Assembly: GCF_003269275.1 (NCBI RefSeq)
Contig: NZ_QLTS01000006.1
Span: forward strand, 35,386-99,385
DNA length: 64,000 nucleotides
Origin: Phascolarctobacterium faecium DSM 14760
Lineage (GTDB): Bacteria > Bacillota > Negativicutes > Acidaminococcales > Acidaminococcaceae
Direction: 5' to 3'
Positions 54,191-62,168 of this stretch are shown piece by piece. The stretch's first letter is position 1; every line of letters starts with the position of its first letter. Position numbers and translations under genes: made by a program. The notes under the pieces were generated by a model, which was not told the origin of the DNA, did not search any database, and worked only from the letters and a program-made list of their open reading frames with translations.

Positions 54191-55531
54191 ATGGCTCGTT
54201 TGTTTGGTACTGATGGTGTGCGTGGAGTCGCTAATATTGAATTAACGCCGGAACTCGCTTTTAAATTAGGGCGCGCTGCGGCAACTTATTTTGGAAGGGA
54301 AACTACTACACCGAAAATCATTATTGGTCGTGATACGCGTTTATCAGGTACGATGCTGGAAGCTGCTTTAGCAGCTGGTATTTGCTCTGCTGGTGGTAAC
54401 GCGCATCTTTTAGGCGTTATGCCTACTCCGGCAGTATCGTTTCTGACACCGGAAGTGAAGGCCAATGCTGGAGTAGTTATTTCTGCTTCGCATAATCCTT
54501 TTGAAGATAATGGCATTAAATTTTTCTCTAAAACTGGGCATAAGCTGCCGGATGCAGTAGAGGATGAGATTGCTGAACTGGTAAGCCTGCCTGTAGAATG
54601 CAGTAAGAATCCCCGCGGTTCTTCTGTTGGGCAGGTTATTGTGGAAGAAGGCCTTGATAAGCTGTATATAGATCATGTTATTGCAGCTGCTCCATGTAAA
54701 CTTAATGGACTGAAGGTTGTGATGGATTGCTCTAACGGTGCCAACAGTGTCATTGCTCCGGTTATTTTACGCTCTTTAGGGGTTGAGGTTGTAACGATTT
54801 TTAATCAGCCTAACGGCATTAACATCAATAATGGCTGTGGATCAACGCATCTTGAAGCATTACAGGCTAAAGTAGTTGAGGTTGGTGCTGATGTTGGTAT
54901 TGCCAACGATGGTGATGCAGACCGTTGTTTGGTTGTAGATGAAAAGGGGGAAGCTCTTGACGGTGACCAAATGATGTTGATTTGCGCACTGGAACTGATG
55001 AAAAAGAAACAGCTGAAAGATAATGTGCTCGTTACAACTGTTATGAGTAATGTCGGGTTGCATCAAGCTATGAAAAAATATGGCGGTTCCTGTGTAAAAA
55101 CAGCTGTTGGTGATCGTTATGTGTTAGAAGAAATGTTGAAAAATGGATATAGTTTGGGCGGGGAACAGTCCGGGCACATTATTTTTTCAAGATTTGCAAA
55201 AACTGGTGATGGCATTTTAACCGCCGTACAGCTTCTCGGGGCGTTGGTTCAAAATAACAAACGACTCTCAGAAATGGGGGCGATGATGACAAAATATCCT
55301 CAGATTCTGCTTAATGTACGTGTTGCTGACAAGCATGGCTGGGAAGAAAAGGAATCTATAAAGAATATTATAAAAAAATATCAGGAAGAGCTTGGTGACA
55401 ACGGCCAGATTTTGGTACGGGCATCTGGAACCGAACCTTTGATCCGTATTATGGCTGAAGGACCACAGCAAGAACGCTTAGAAGAGATAGCAAGTGCTAT
55501 TGCCGAAGTTGTCAACAGCGAACTGGGATAA
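54191..55531 (+). CDS. glmM: Phosphoglucosamine mutase
   Basis: This 446-residue enzyme converts glucosamine 6-phosphate to the 1-phosphate for peptidoglycan precursors. The phosphoserine loop is VISASHNPFEDNGIK (near 98-112), the metal loop is NDGDADRC (near 240-247) and the sugar loop GGEQSGHI is near 324-331. The C-terminal phosphate loop is RASGTEPLIR. ATG 54191 follows CGGAGG. In other bacteria CdaA, CdaR and GlmM form a complex in which GlmM restrains CdaA. Confidence 0.96.
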   Translation: MARLFGTDGVRGVANIELTPELAFKLGRAAATYFGRETTTPKIIIGRDTRLSGTMLEAALAAGICSAGGNAHLLGVMPTPAVSFLTPEVKANAGVVISASHNPFEDNGIKFFSKTGHKLPDAVEDEIAELVSLPVECSKNPRGSSVGQVIVEEGLDKLYIDHVIAAAPCKLNGLKVVMDCSNGANSVIAPVILRSLGVEVVTIFNQPNGININNGCGSTHLEALQAKVVEVGADVGIANDGDADRCLVVDEKGEALDGDQMMLICALELMKKKQLKDNVLVTTVMSNVGLHQAMKKYGGSCVKTAVGDRYVLEEMLKNGYSLGGEQSGHIIFSRFAKTGDGILTAVQLLGALVQNNKRLSEMGAMMTKYPQILLNVRVADKHGWEEKESIKNIIKKYQEELGDNGQILVRASGTEPLIRIMAEGPQQERLEEIASAIAEVVNSELG

Positions 55532-55541
55532 CTGGTCAGCA

Positions 55542-55570
55542 TTGACCTAAGAGTCAAAATATAGTACAAT
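55542..55570 (+). promoter_or_regulatory. glmS promoter
   Basis: TTGACC (55542-55547) and TACAAT (55565-55570) are separated by 17 bp, about 85 bp before the ribozyme cleavage site. Confidence 0.75.
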
Positions 55571-55575
55571 AACAA

Positions 55576-55800
55576 TGGTTACAAGGACGTGCCGCGTGGG
55601 ACAAGCCAAGCCTGCGCGGCATGTTGTGTGCTCAGCATACACTTGTTACCATAAGCGCAAGTGCCGCCTTTGGCGGCAGACGAGGGAGAGGTTTATCGAT
55701 CAGTCAGCGGGTACCTCTCGGCTAGCTGCAGGCCGTAAGCAGACTACAAATTCCGGCGGTAACGACGGTGACAAAATGTCTGTGGCAGAATTGGCAATAT
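55576..55800 (+). ncRNA. glmS ribozyme-riboswitch with extra 5' stem
   Basis: The conserved core is clear: AGCGC at 55654-55658 with the expected self-cleavage before G55655. Then GGGAGAGGTTTATCGAT, GCGGGTACCTCTCGGCT, GGCCGTAAG and the 3' pseudoknot part with GGCGGTAACGACGGTGAC follow. Glucosamine 6-phosphate is the cofactor, and cleavage destabilises the mRNA, closing the feedback loop on GlmS. Upstream of the cleavage site GGTTACAAG can pair with CTTGTTACC (one mismatch), enclosing a GC-rich GTGCCGCG/CGCGGCAT stem. This gives an additional folded leader that would be the 5' product. Confidence 0.93.
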
Positions 55801-55820
55801 ACATTTAGGAGGATACAACT

Positions 55821-57650
55821 ATGTGTGGTATCGTTGGTTATATTGGTAATAATCAAGCAGCGCCGTTTTTACTGGACGGCATGAGCAAGCTTGAGTACCG
55901 CGGTTATGATTCCGCTGGTATCGCTGTTTATGAAAAAGGTAAGATCACTGTTGAGAAATGTGTAGGCCGTCTTGATTCTTTGCGTCAAAAATTGGATGGT
56001 CATATGCCTGAAGGCACCATGGGTATAGGACATACCCGTTGGGCTACGCATGGACGTCCGTCCGACCGTAATTCTCATCCGCACACTGATGCCAGCGGGG
56101 AGTTTGTTGTTGTGCATAATGGTATTATTGAAAATTATCTGGTTCTGAAGGAAGATTTGATTGCCAAAGGGCACAAATTTGTTTCTGAAACAGATACTGA
56201 AGTTGTGGCACATTTAATGGCTGCATATTATGATGGAGACTTTGAAGAAACTGTAAAAAGAGTTTTGCGTGTTATTGAGGGATCCTATTCGCTGGTGTTT
56301 ATGTGTGCCAAAGAACCGGAGAAAATAATTTGCACAAAAAAAGATAATCCTTTGGTTATTGGACTTGGTGAAGGCGAAAATTTTATTGCTTCCGATATAC
56401 CGGCTATTATTGCTAAGACACGCCGTACGTTTATTATGAGTGATGGTGAAATTGCTACTGTCACTAAAGAAAGTGTCTGGGTACAGGATATAAATGGAAC
56501 ACCGATCAGTAAAAAGGTTTTTGAAGTAAATTGGAATGCAGAGGCTGCTGAAAAAGGCGGTTTTGAACATTTTATGCTTAAAGAAATTTACGAACAACCA
56601 AAATCTATCCGTGATACAATGACTGGGCGCGTACCGAAAGATTCTCACGGAATTGAATTTACTGAACTTGGCTGGACAGAAGAAGAAATGGCAGGTATCA
56701 ATAAGATTTTTATTGTTGCCTGTGGCACTGCTTATCATGCAGGTATTGTTGGAAAATACTATTTGGAACAGCTGGCACGGATTCCGGTAGAAGTCGATAT
56801 TGCCAGTGAATTCCGTTATCGCAGTCCTTTAGTTGATGGCAACAGTTTGACGATAGTTATCAGTCAGTCAGGTGAAACCAGCGATACTTTGGCTGCTTTG
56901 AAAGAGGCTAAGCGCCTTGGTTCCCGTACTTTGGCGGTTACAAATGTCGTAGGTTCTTCTATTTCCAGAGAAGCTGATCAGGTTGTTTATACCTATGCTG
57001 GCCCAGAAATTGCTGTAGCTTCTACTAAAGCTTATACTACACAACTTTTAGTAATGCTGATGCTGGCTATTTATGTTGGACGTTTGCGCGGTACTTTAGA
57101 TATTGCCAAAGCGCATAAGCTTGTGGAAGGGTTACACGATATCCCTGAGCAGATTCATAAGCTACTGGAAAATGTAGATCAGATTAAAGTTTTTGCAACC
57201 CGTTATGGCAGCAGTGAAGATGCATTTTTCCTGGGCCGCAGCCTTGATTATGCTGTTGCGCTGGAAGGTGCTTTGAAGCTTAAAGAAATATCTTATATCC
57301 ATGCCGAGGCTTATGCAGCGGGAGAACTGAAACATGGTACTTTGGCTTTGATTGTTGAAGGTGTGCCGGTAATCGTTTTAGCTACACAGCCTGATGTTTA
57401 TGATAAAACAGTCAGCAATCTGCAGGAAGTAAAAGCGCGTGAAGCGATGGTCATTGCAATTGCTTTTGAAGGGGATGACAGTATTGCAAAATATGCTGAT
57501 CATGTTATTTTCATTCCCAGAACAGATAAATATCTAGCTCCGTTGCTTGCTGTCCTACCTTTGCAGCTGTTAGCTTATTATGCTGCTTTAACTCGTGGCT
57601 GTGATGTTGATAAGCCTAGGAATCTTGCTAAATCAGTAACAGTTGAATAA
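55821..57650 (+). CDS. glmS: Glutamine:fructose-6-phosphate aminotransferase
   Basis: This 609-residue enzyme makes glucosamine 6-phosphate. Cys2 (MCGIVGYIG) is the glutaminase nucleophile, with GHTRWATHG near 71-79. Two SIS sugar-isomerase domains follow (about 290-430 and 460-600), and the C-terminus LAKSVTVE closes the active site. Control is by the ribozyme just upstream. It follows glmM, so the two enzymes of the UDP-GlcNAc route are adjacent. Confidence 0.97.
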   Translation: MCGIVGYIGNNQAAPFLLDGMSKLEYRGYDSAGIAVYEKGKITVEKCVGRLDSLRQKLDGHMPEGTMGIGHTRWATHGRPSDRNSHPHTDASGEFVVVHNGIIENYLVLKEDLIAKGHKFVSETDTEVVAHLMAAYYDGDFEETVKRVLRVIEGSYSLVFMCAKEPEKIICTKKDNPLVIGLGEGENFIASDIPAIIAKTRRTFIMSDGEIATVTKESVWVQDINGTPISKKVFEVNWNAEAAEKGGFEHFMLKEIYEQPKSIRDTMTGRVPKDSHGIEFTELGWTEEEMAGINKIFIVACGTAYHAGIVGKYYLEQLARIPVEVDIASEFRYRSPLVDGNSLTIVISQSGETSDTLAALKEAKRLGSRTLAVTNVVGSSISREADQVVYTYAGPEIAVASTKAYTTQLLVMLMLAIYVGRLRGTLDIAKAHKLVEGLHDIPEQIHKLLENVDQIKVFATRYGSSEDAFFLGRSLDYAVALEGALKLKEISYIHAEAYAAGELKHGTLALIVEGVPVIVLATQPDVYDKTVSNLQEVKAREAMVIAIAFEGDDSIAKYADHVIFIPRTDKYLAPLLAVLPLQLLAYYAALTRGCDVDKPRNLAKSVTVE

Positions 57651-57655
57651 AAATA

Positions 57656-57690
57656 ACGCCTGCCGGAATTTTTTGGCAGGCGTCTTTTTG
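57656..57690 (+). terminator. Terminator after glmS
   Basis: ACGCCTGCC pairs with GGCAGGCGT and is followed by CTTTTTG. Confidence 0.92.
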
Positions 57691-57787
57691 TGTCCGTCTT
57701 GAAAGTTATTTTGGTAGAGTTAGCTAATAGTGCGAAAAATATGCTATAATAGCGGTAACAATAATTATTATCGAAAAGGAGTATTGT

Positions 57788-58195
57788 ATGAACAATTCTG
57801 TTGCTTTATTATATAATTTCAATGAAGAAAAGTTAAAAATGATTAAAATGGTCTGTATGATGATGCAGGTGAGGTTTAAAGAGGTTGCAAGAGCAGAGTA
57901 TGAGCAGCCGCTGGGAGCTTTATTGGGAATTTCTGGAATAGAAAATCACGGAGAAGTTTATCAGGGGGAAGAATTTCAGGAAGAAATGTTGGTGCTGCAT
58001 GGATTTGACGGCAGCAAGTTACAAAAATTTTTAATTGCTTTGCAGCGTGTAGGGGTAGGAAGAATAGAGTTAAAAGCGATGATTACGGAAAATAATAAAA
58101 GTTGGAATGGCCTGGCTTTATATGAGGAACTTTGCCAGGAAAGAGAAGCTTTTAAGAAGATGGAAGCTGAAAGACGTAATAAAGTACAAAAGTAA
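57788..58195 (+). CDS. DUF3783 protein
   Basis: This 135-residue cytosolic protein has, in its middle and C-terminal part (about 65-120), the DUF3783 pattern: a LVLHGF opening, a helix, then ELKAMITENNKSWNGLALYEEL. The function is unknown. A charged C-terminal helix follows. The start follows AAAAGGAG. It is a single-gene unit with its own terminator, and TATAAT near 57743 is a likely -10. Confidence 0.75.
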   Translation: MNNSVALLYNFNEEKLKMIKMVCMMMQVRFKEVARAEYEQPLGALLGISGIENHGEVYQGEEFQEEMLVLHGFDGSKLQKFLIALQRVGVGRIELKAMITENNKSWNGLALYEELCQEREAFKKMEAERRNKVQK

Positions 58196-58229
58196 AAGTA
58201 AAACCGCGGTTTACCGCGGTTTTACTTTT
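58194..58229. terminator. Bidirectional terminator
   Basis: AAAAGTAAAACCGCGG pairs with its complement around TTTA, between converging genes. It overlaps both gene ends. Confidence 0.9.
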
Positions 58230-59094
58230 TTTCTAAAATATTTTCAGAAATTATACAAGCTAAAATTATTACAGCTCCGCTCATACCTGTAAAAGTTAAT
58301 TTTTCATTAAGTAAAAAGTATGAGGCCGCAGCAGTTAAAATAGGTTGAGTACATTGCAGCATTGATACTAAGGAGGAAGATAAGAATTTCAAGGCAGCGT
58401 TTTGCAGAAAATAAGCCAGGCAGGTACATGTAATAGCCAGATAGATAACAACAGCCCAGGCTTCTGGTTGAATTTTAGTGATAGTGCTGATATCGTCGAA
58501 TAATAAAGCTCCTGCGATGCTGATAACTGCCGTAATAAAGGTTTGAATAGCAGAAATAGTGATAGCATCTGTTGCTTTCAGAGATTTTTCTCCAAAGACC
58601 AGTGCTCCTGCGACGCTGACTGCTGTAAGCAATGCCCATAAATCTCCCTGGTTAAAAGAAAACGTTCCTCCATTACTACAGAGTAGATACATACCGAGAA
58701 TGACTAATAGTTGTATAGGAAGATGTGAAATTTTATAAGGTCGCTGTAAGACTATTATTGACAAAAGCGGTGCGAAAATTACTGATAAGGACATAATAAA
58801 GCCAACATTCGTTGCCGTAGTTCCTTCTAATGCCAGATTACATGAAATATAAGCTGAAGCCATACATAATCCTGCTGGCAGATATTGGCTTGCAGAAAGT
58901 GCCTGCAGCTGTTTCCTTAAGCGTGTTGCAAAGAAAATTGCGAAGAGAGAAAAAGCCAGACCAAAACGAAAGGCCAGACACCATAAAGGTGTGATACTGG
59001 CAAAAGCAATTTTAGTGAGTGGATTACCTAAGCCGTATAGAAAACTTTGCAACAATATGAAAATGATATATTTATTATGTGAATTGTTTATCAT
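58222..59094 (-). CDS. EamA/DMT-family transporter
   Basis: This 290-residue inner-membrane protein has ten hydrophobic segments in two homologous EamA halves. It is a drug/metabolite-type exporter of unknown substrate; members export amino acids, nucleobases or drugs. The start at 59094 (MINNSHNKY) is set by AAGGAGAACG directly upstream, though the frame is open to 59112. It lies 89 bp downstream of the ABC-F gene on the same strand. Confidence 0.85.
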   Translation of the reverse strand: MINNSHNKYIIFILLQSFLYGLGNPLTKIAFASITPLWCLAFRFGLAFSLFAIFFATRLRKQLQALSASQYLPAGLCMASAYISCNLALEGTTATNVGFIMSLSVIFAPLLSIIVLQRPYKISHLPIQLLVILGMYLLCSNGGTFSFNQGDLWALLTAVSVAGALVFGEKSLKATDAITISAIQTFITAVISIAGALLFDDISTITKIQPEAWAVVIYLAITCTCLAYFLQNAALKFLSSSLVSMLQCTQPILTAAASYFLLNEKLTFTGMSGAVIILACIISENILEKK

Positions 59095-59183
59095 CGTTCT
59101 CCTTGAATACAAATTGCAAAATAAAATACATTGTGAGTTATATTTTAACAGCTAAATTCGACTAATGCAAACTATTTTGTAAA

Positions 59184-60773
59184 TTAAGATGATTGCTTTG
59201 ACAATAAAAGGCGTTTTTTTGCCAGTAATGATTGAAACTCTGCTTCTAATTTTTCAGTTGGATTGAGGCTAAGGTGACTGATAATTTCAGCCAGTTTATT
59301 TTCTATAAGTAAAATATCTGCTGTTGCTTCAATATACTCAGTGCTTATTTGTTTATTTGAGTAGTCGTCATATGGCCCAGGGAAAAAGTTCAGTTTTGTT
59401 CCATCAAAGACTAATAAATTTTTAGCAATGGCTTTAAGCAGGCGGCGGTCATGGGTTGTAAAAATCAAAGTTCCTGGATAATTGCATAATAATTCTTCTA
59501 AAGCAGTTACAGCATCCAGATCCAAGTGATTGGTTGGTTCGTCTAGCATAAGTACATTACAGTCACTGACTAATATTTTTGCTAAAGCAGCTTTGACTTT
59601 TTCACCGCCGCTTAAAAGCTGTATTGGTTTAAAAAAATCTTCGCGTTTGAAACGAAGTCTTATTAAAACAGTACGTAATAAAGCTTCGCTTTGTGAAGAC
59701 GTTGACTGTAGGTTACGGAGCAGGTTTTTATCAGGATCAAGAATATCAATATCCTGACTGAAGTAACCTATTTTTGCTCCGCCGGCTATTTGCACATTTG
59801 GCAAGTGTTTGTTGTGTGCTTTTAAAAATTGTTTGAGTAAAGTTGTTTTCCCGCAGCCGTTTGGTCCGATGATGGCAAGTTTGTCGCCGGATTTTACTGA
59901 AAAACTTGCTGTTTGCCAGAGCGGTTTTTTATCAATAATATAAGACCAGTTATGTGCTCTTACTAAAATTTGTCCCTGCCATAGTTTTGAAGACAGTAAA
60001 TTCATTTTTATTATTGGTAAGGATTGTCTTTTTTCTATCTGTTTAAGTTTGTCTAACCTCGTCAGTAGGGATTGACCTGTTTGCTGTAACTTTTTCTGTT
60101 TTTTAGCAAAGTAGGGTTTAGCTCCGGTAATCCTGGCTTCTGATAAAGATATCTTCGTGGTTTTAACAGCTTTTTGCGCTTGCTGCTGTTTGGCAGAAAA
60201 AGCTGTTTCTAAATGAGTTTTTTGCATAATATATTTACGATAAGCTTGATCATGAGTTTTTTCAGAAATTATCTTTTGCTGCTGATAATTACTGTAATTA
60301 CCTTGATATATTTGAAGTTGTTTATCGTCCAAAGCCCAGATTTCATTGCATAATGCATCTAAAAAATCACGATCGTGGGAAACTAATATTAAGGCTCCTG
60401 AGTAATGCCGAAGTTCCTTTTCAAGCCATAACAAATGGTCCATATCAAGATTATTAGTTGGTTCGTCTGCCAGCAGCAAACCGGATTGTTGTTTGAGCGC
60501 CTGCAGGATGTAGGCTTGAGTCGTTTCGCCACCGCTTTTGGAGAGTCTTTCTTTTAATTGCGGTAGTATAGTCATTGTTGTTTTGCAAATGATTTTTGCG
60601 GCTGCAGGAATTGGTCTTATACCTGCTAATAACTCTAATAAAGTTGTTTTTCCACTTCCGTTCAGCCCGATCAGGCCTATACGGCTTTTTGTATGTAGTT
60701 TTAAAGCAGGCAGTTTGAATAATAGTCTTTCGCCTAAATAATATTTAAATGAATTGGTTTCGAGGATGTACAT
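59184..60773 (-). CDS. ABC-F ATPase, antibiotic-resistance type candidate
   Basis: This 529-residue soluble protein has two ABC ATPase domains and no membrane segments. Walker A sites are GLNGSGKTT (near 36-44) and GPNGCGKTT (near 300-308); signatures are KSGGE (first domain) and LSGGEK (second). The ADEPTNNLD and LDEPTNHLD Walker B blocks are both complete. A basic inter-domain linker (about 180-260) is of the kind that reaches the ribosome exit site. ABC-F proteins displace antibiotics or aid translation. The regulated leader upstream, resembling those of vmlR- and vga-type genes, argues for a drug-response role. Confidence 0.85.
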   Translation of the reverse strand: MYILETNSFKYYLGERLLFKLPALKLHTKSRIGLIGLNGSGKTTLLELLAGIRPIPAAAKIICKTTMTILPQLKERLSKSGGETTQAYILQALKQQSGLLLADEPTNNLDMDHLLWLEKELRHYSGALILVSHDRDFLDALCNEIWALDDKQLQIYQGNYSNYQQQKIISEKTHDQAYRKYIMQKTHLETAFSAKQQQAQKAVKTTKISLSEARITGAKPYFAKKQKKLQQTGQSLLTRLDKLKQIEKRQSLPIIKMNLLSSKLWQGQILVRAHNWSYIIDKKPLWQTASFSVKSGDKLAIIGPNGCGKTTLLKQFLKAHNKHLPNVQIAGGAKIGYFSQDIDILDPDKNLLRNLQSTSSQSEALLRTVLIRLRFKREDFFKPIQLLSGGEKVKAALAKILVSDCNVLMLDEPTNHLDLDAVTALEELLCNYPGTLIFTTHDRRLLKAIAKNLLVFDGTKLNFFPGPYDDYSNKQISTEYIEATADILLIENKLAEIISHLSLNPTEKLEAEFQSLLAKKRLLLSKQSS

Positions 60774-60800
60774 ATAATTTCAACTCCTAACTTTCGAAGA

Positions 60801-60837
60801 CAATAAAAACCTCCCGATTCAAGACAGAATGGGAGGT
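60801..60837 (-). terminator. Leader terminator of ABC-F gene
   Basis: On the minus strand ACCTCCC-ATTC pairs with GAAT-C-GGGAGGT and is followed by TTTTTATT, about 30 bases before the ABC-F start. A terminator inside a 5' leader implies regulated readthrough. Confidence 0.88.
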
Positions 60838-61005
60838 GTAAAGGTAGACTTAGCCTCAAATCGCAGAAAATGATCCATTCTGACTTACTGATAAAAGACA
60901 ACACTTAACAAAGCTTTTGGTTTTAAGCTGTTTTTGTGTCTTTTTCAGATAAGGTGCGAAATTGGATCAGTTTTTCATTCGTTCAAGTGTCCTTTCAATA
61001 TTCAT
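60825..61005 (-). promoter_or_regulatory. Ribosome-mediated attenuation leader of ABC-F gene
   Basis: The transcript contains a leader frame MNIERTLERMKN (61005-60967), or only MKN from 60978 behind GAAAGGA. Its stop lies in TGATCC (60969-60964). TGATCC can pair with GGATCA (60876-60871). GGATCA adjoins CAGAATGG (60882-60875), which can pair with CCATTCTG (60832-60825), the 5' arm of the terminator. A ribosome stalled at the leader stop would release CAGAATGG to form the antiterminator and switch on the ABC-F gene. This is inferred from base pairing only. Confidence 0.7.
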
Positions 61006-61017
61006 AATTATATTTTT

Positions 61018-61046
61018 ATAATATAGGATTATAAAATCTTTGTCAA
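61018..61046 (-). promoter_or_regulatory. Promoter of ABC-F leader
   Basis: On the minus strand TTGACA (61046-61041) and TATTAT (61023-61018) are 17 bp apart. It begins directly after the stop codon of the radical SAM gene. Confidence 0.85.
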
Positions 61047-61943
61047 CTAAACTCCAGTCCCATCAAAGATGGGAATAAAATCAGCGCTGGCAGCGGTATC
61101 TTCCTGAACAAAGCCGTCTTCAATACCGGAATTGAAAAGGTACTGCTCAACTTTTTGATATTCTTCTGCAGTAACAACACGGTTTATTTCAGGGTATTCA
61201 GCGGCTCGGCCGCATGGAATATATTGATGCATCAGACTAAACAGGACCTGCCCCGGTTCAAAATTGTCAGCGATCCAGTCTATTACTCTTAGTGTATTTT
61301 CTAACATATTCGGTAACAGCAGATGCCTGATAATTACACCACTTTTTAATAAACCATTTTCATCGATTTGGTAGGGCCCGACTTGTTTGTACATGGTTTT
61401 TATGGCCGTTGTAGCAGTATTAAAATAATTAGGCGCATTACTGTACTTTATTGCGGCTAAATCGTCACTATATTTTAGATCGGGAAGCCATATTTGTATT
61501 TTATTTTTCAATCTGTGTATTGTATCGACAGTTTCAAAACCACTGGTATTATAAATTACAGGGACTGGCAATGGTTCCTGTAAGCTTGCGATAATAGTCT
61601 CAGTAAAATGTGTTGCTGTAACTAAATTGATATTATGGGCTCCTTGTTTAATTAAGTCAAAATAAATTTCTTTTAATCTTTCAACGGATATTTCCTGTCC
61701 TTTATTTAAACAGCTGATTTCGTAATTTTGGCAGAATGCACAATGTAAATTGCAGCCACTAAAAAAAACAGTGCCTGAACCTTTGGTGCCGCTTATGCAT
61801 GGCTCTTCCCACATATGCAGTGCCGCACGGGCAACTATTGGCTGCATACCGCAGCCGCAGGAACCGAAAATACCATTTGGACTGTTCATTGTTTCTGCCC
61901 TGTCAACTCCGCAGCGGTGTGGGCAGACGTAACAGTAAGTCAT
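61047..61943 (-). CDS. PflX-type radical SAM protein
   Basis: This 298-residue protein belongs to the PflA-like radical SAM group known as PflX (COG1313). The cluster-binding motif is CNLHCAFC (C-X3-C-X2-C, near 63-70). An N-terminal cysteine-rich segment (CYVCPHRCGV, then CGCG) may hold a second metal site. The substrate is unknown, and no glycyl-radical enzyme lies nearby. ATG 61943 is preferred because AAAGGAGATG lies just upstream; the frame is open to 61982. Confidence 0.85.
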   Translation of the reverse strand: MTYCYVCPHRCGVDRAETMNSPNGIFGSCGCGMQPIVARAALHMWEEPCISGTKGSGTVFFSGCNLHCAFCQNYEISCLNKGQEISVERLKEIYFDLIKQGAHNINLVTATHFTETIIASLQEPLPVPVIYNTSGFETVDTIHRLKNKIQIWLPDLKYSDDLAAIKYSNAPNYFNTATTAIKTMYKQVGPYQIDENGLLKSGVIIRHLLLPNMLENTLRVIDWIADNFEPGQVLFSLMHQYIPCGRAAEYPEINRVVTAEEYQKVEQYLFNSGIEDGFVQEDTAASADFIPIFDGTGV

Positions 61944-62007
61944 TAAAACATCTCCTTTGGAGTATTTTCTAAATTGTAGCATAGTTGGACAAGAGATAAA
62001 AGGATAA

Positions 62008-62036
62008 TTGACAAAAAGAGCGGTAAAAAGTATAAT
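62008..62036 (+). promoter_or_regulatory. Consensus promoter before ZTP riboswitch
   Basis: TTGACA-17-TATAAT, a full-consensus housekeeping promoter. Confidence 0.9.
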
Positions 62037-62041
62037 CTAAA

Positions 62042-62145
62042 GCAGAAGTAGGTCATATAACTGACGGAAGTGGATTAACCACGTGGAGTATGACCGGTGT
62101 TGCCGACCGTCTGGGCGTTTTACCCCAGAAGTGTCGGTTTTTTTA
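62042..62145 (+). ncRNA. ZTP (pfl) riboswitch with terminator
   Basis: The RNA has the two-part pfl layout: a first stem-loop with AAGTGGATTAACCACGTGGAG, then a linker and the conserved GCCGACCGTCTGGGC element. The latter also forms the terminator stem: CCGAC/GTCGG outside, CTGGG/CCCAG inside, then a T7 run at 62138. Binding of ZTP/ZMP, which builds up when formyl-folate is short, should prevent termination. The downstream gene uses ZMP (AICAR) and formyl-folate, so the logic fits. Confidence 0.9.
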
Positions 62146-62168
62146 TATATTTTTAAGGAGGAATAGTC

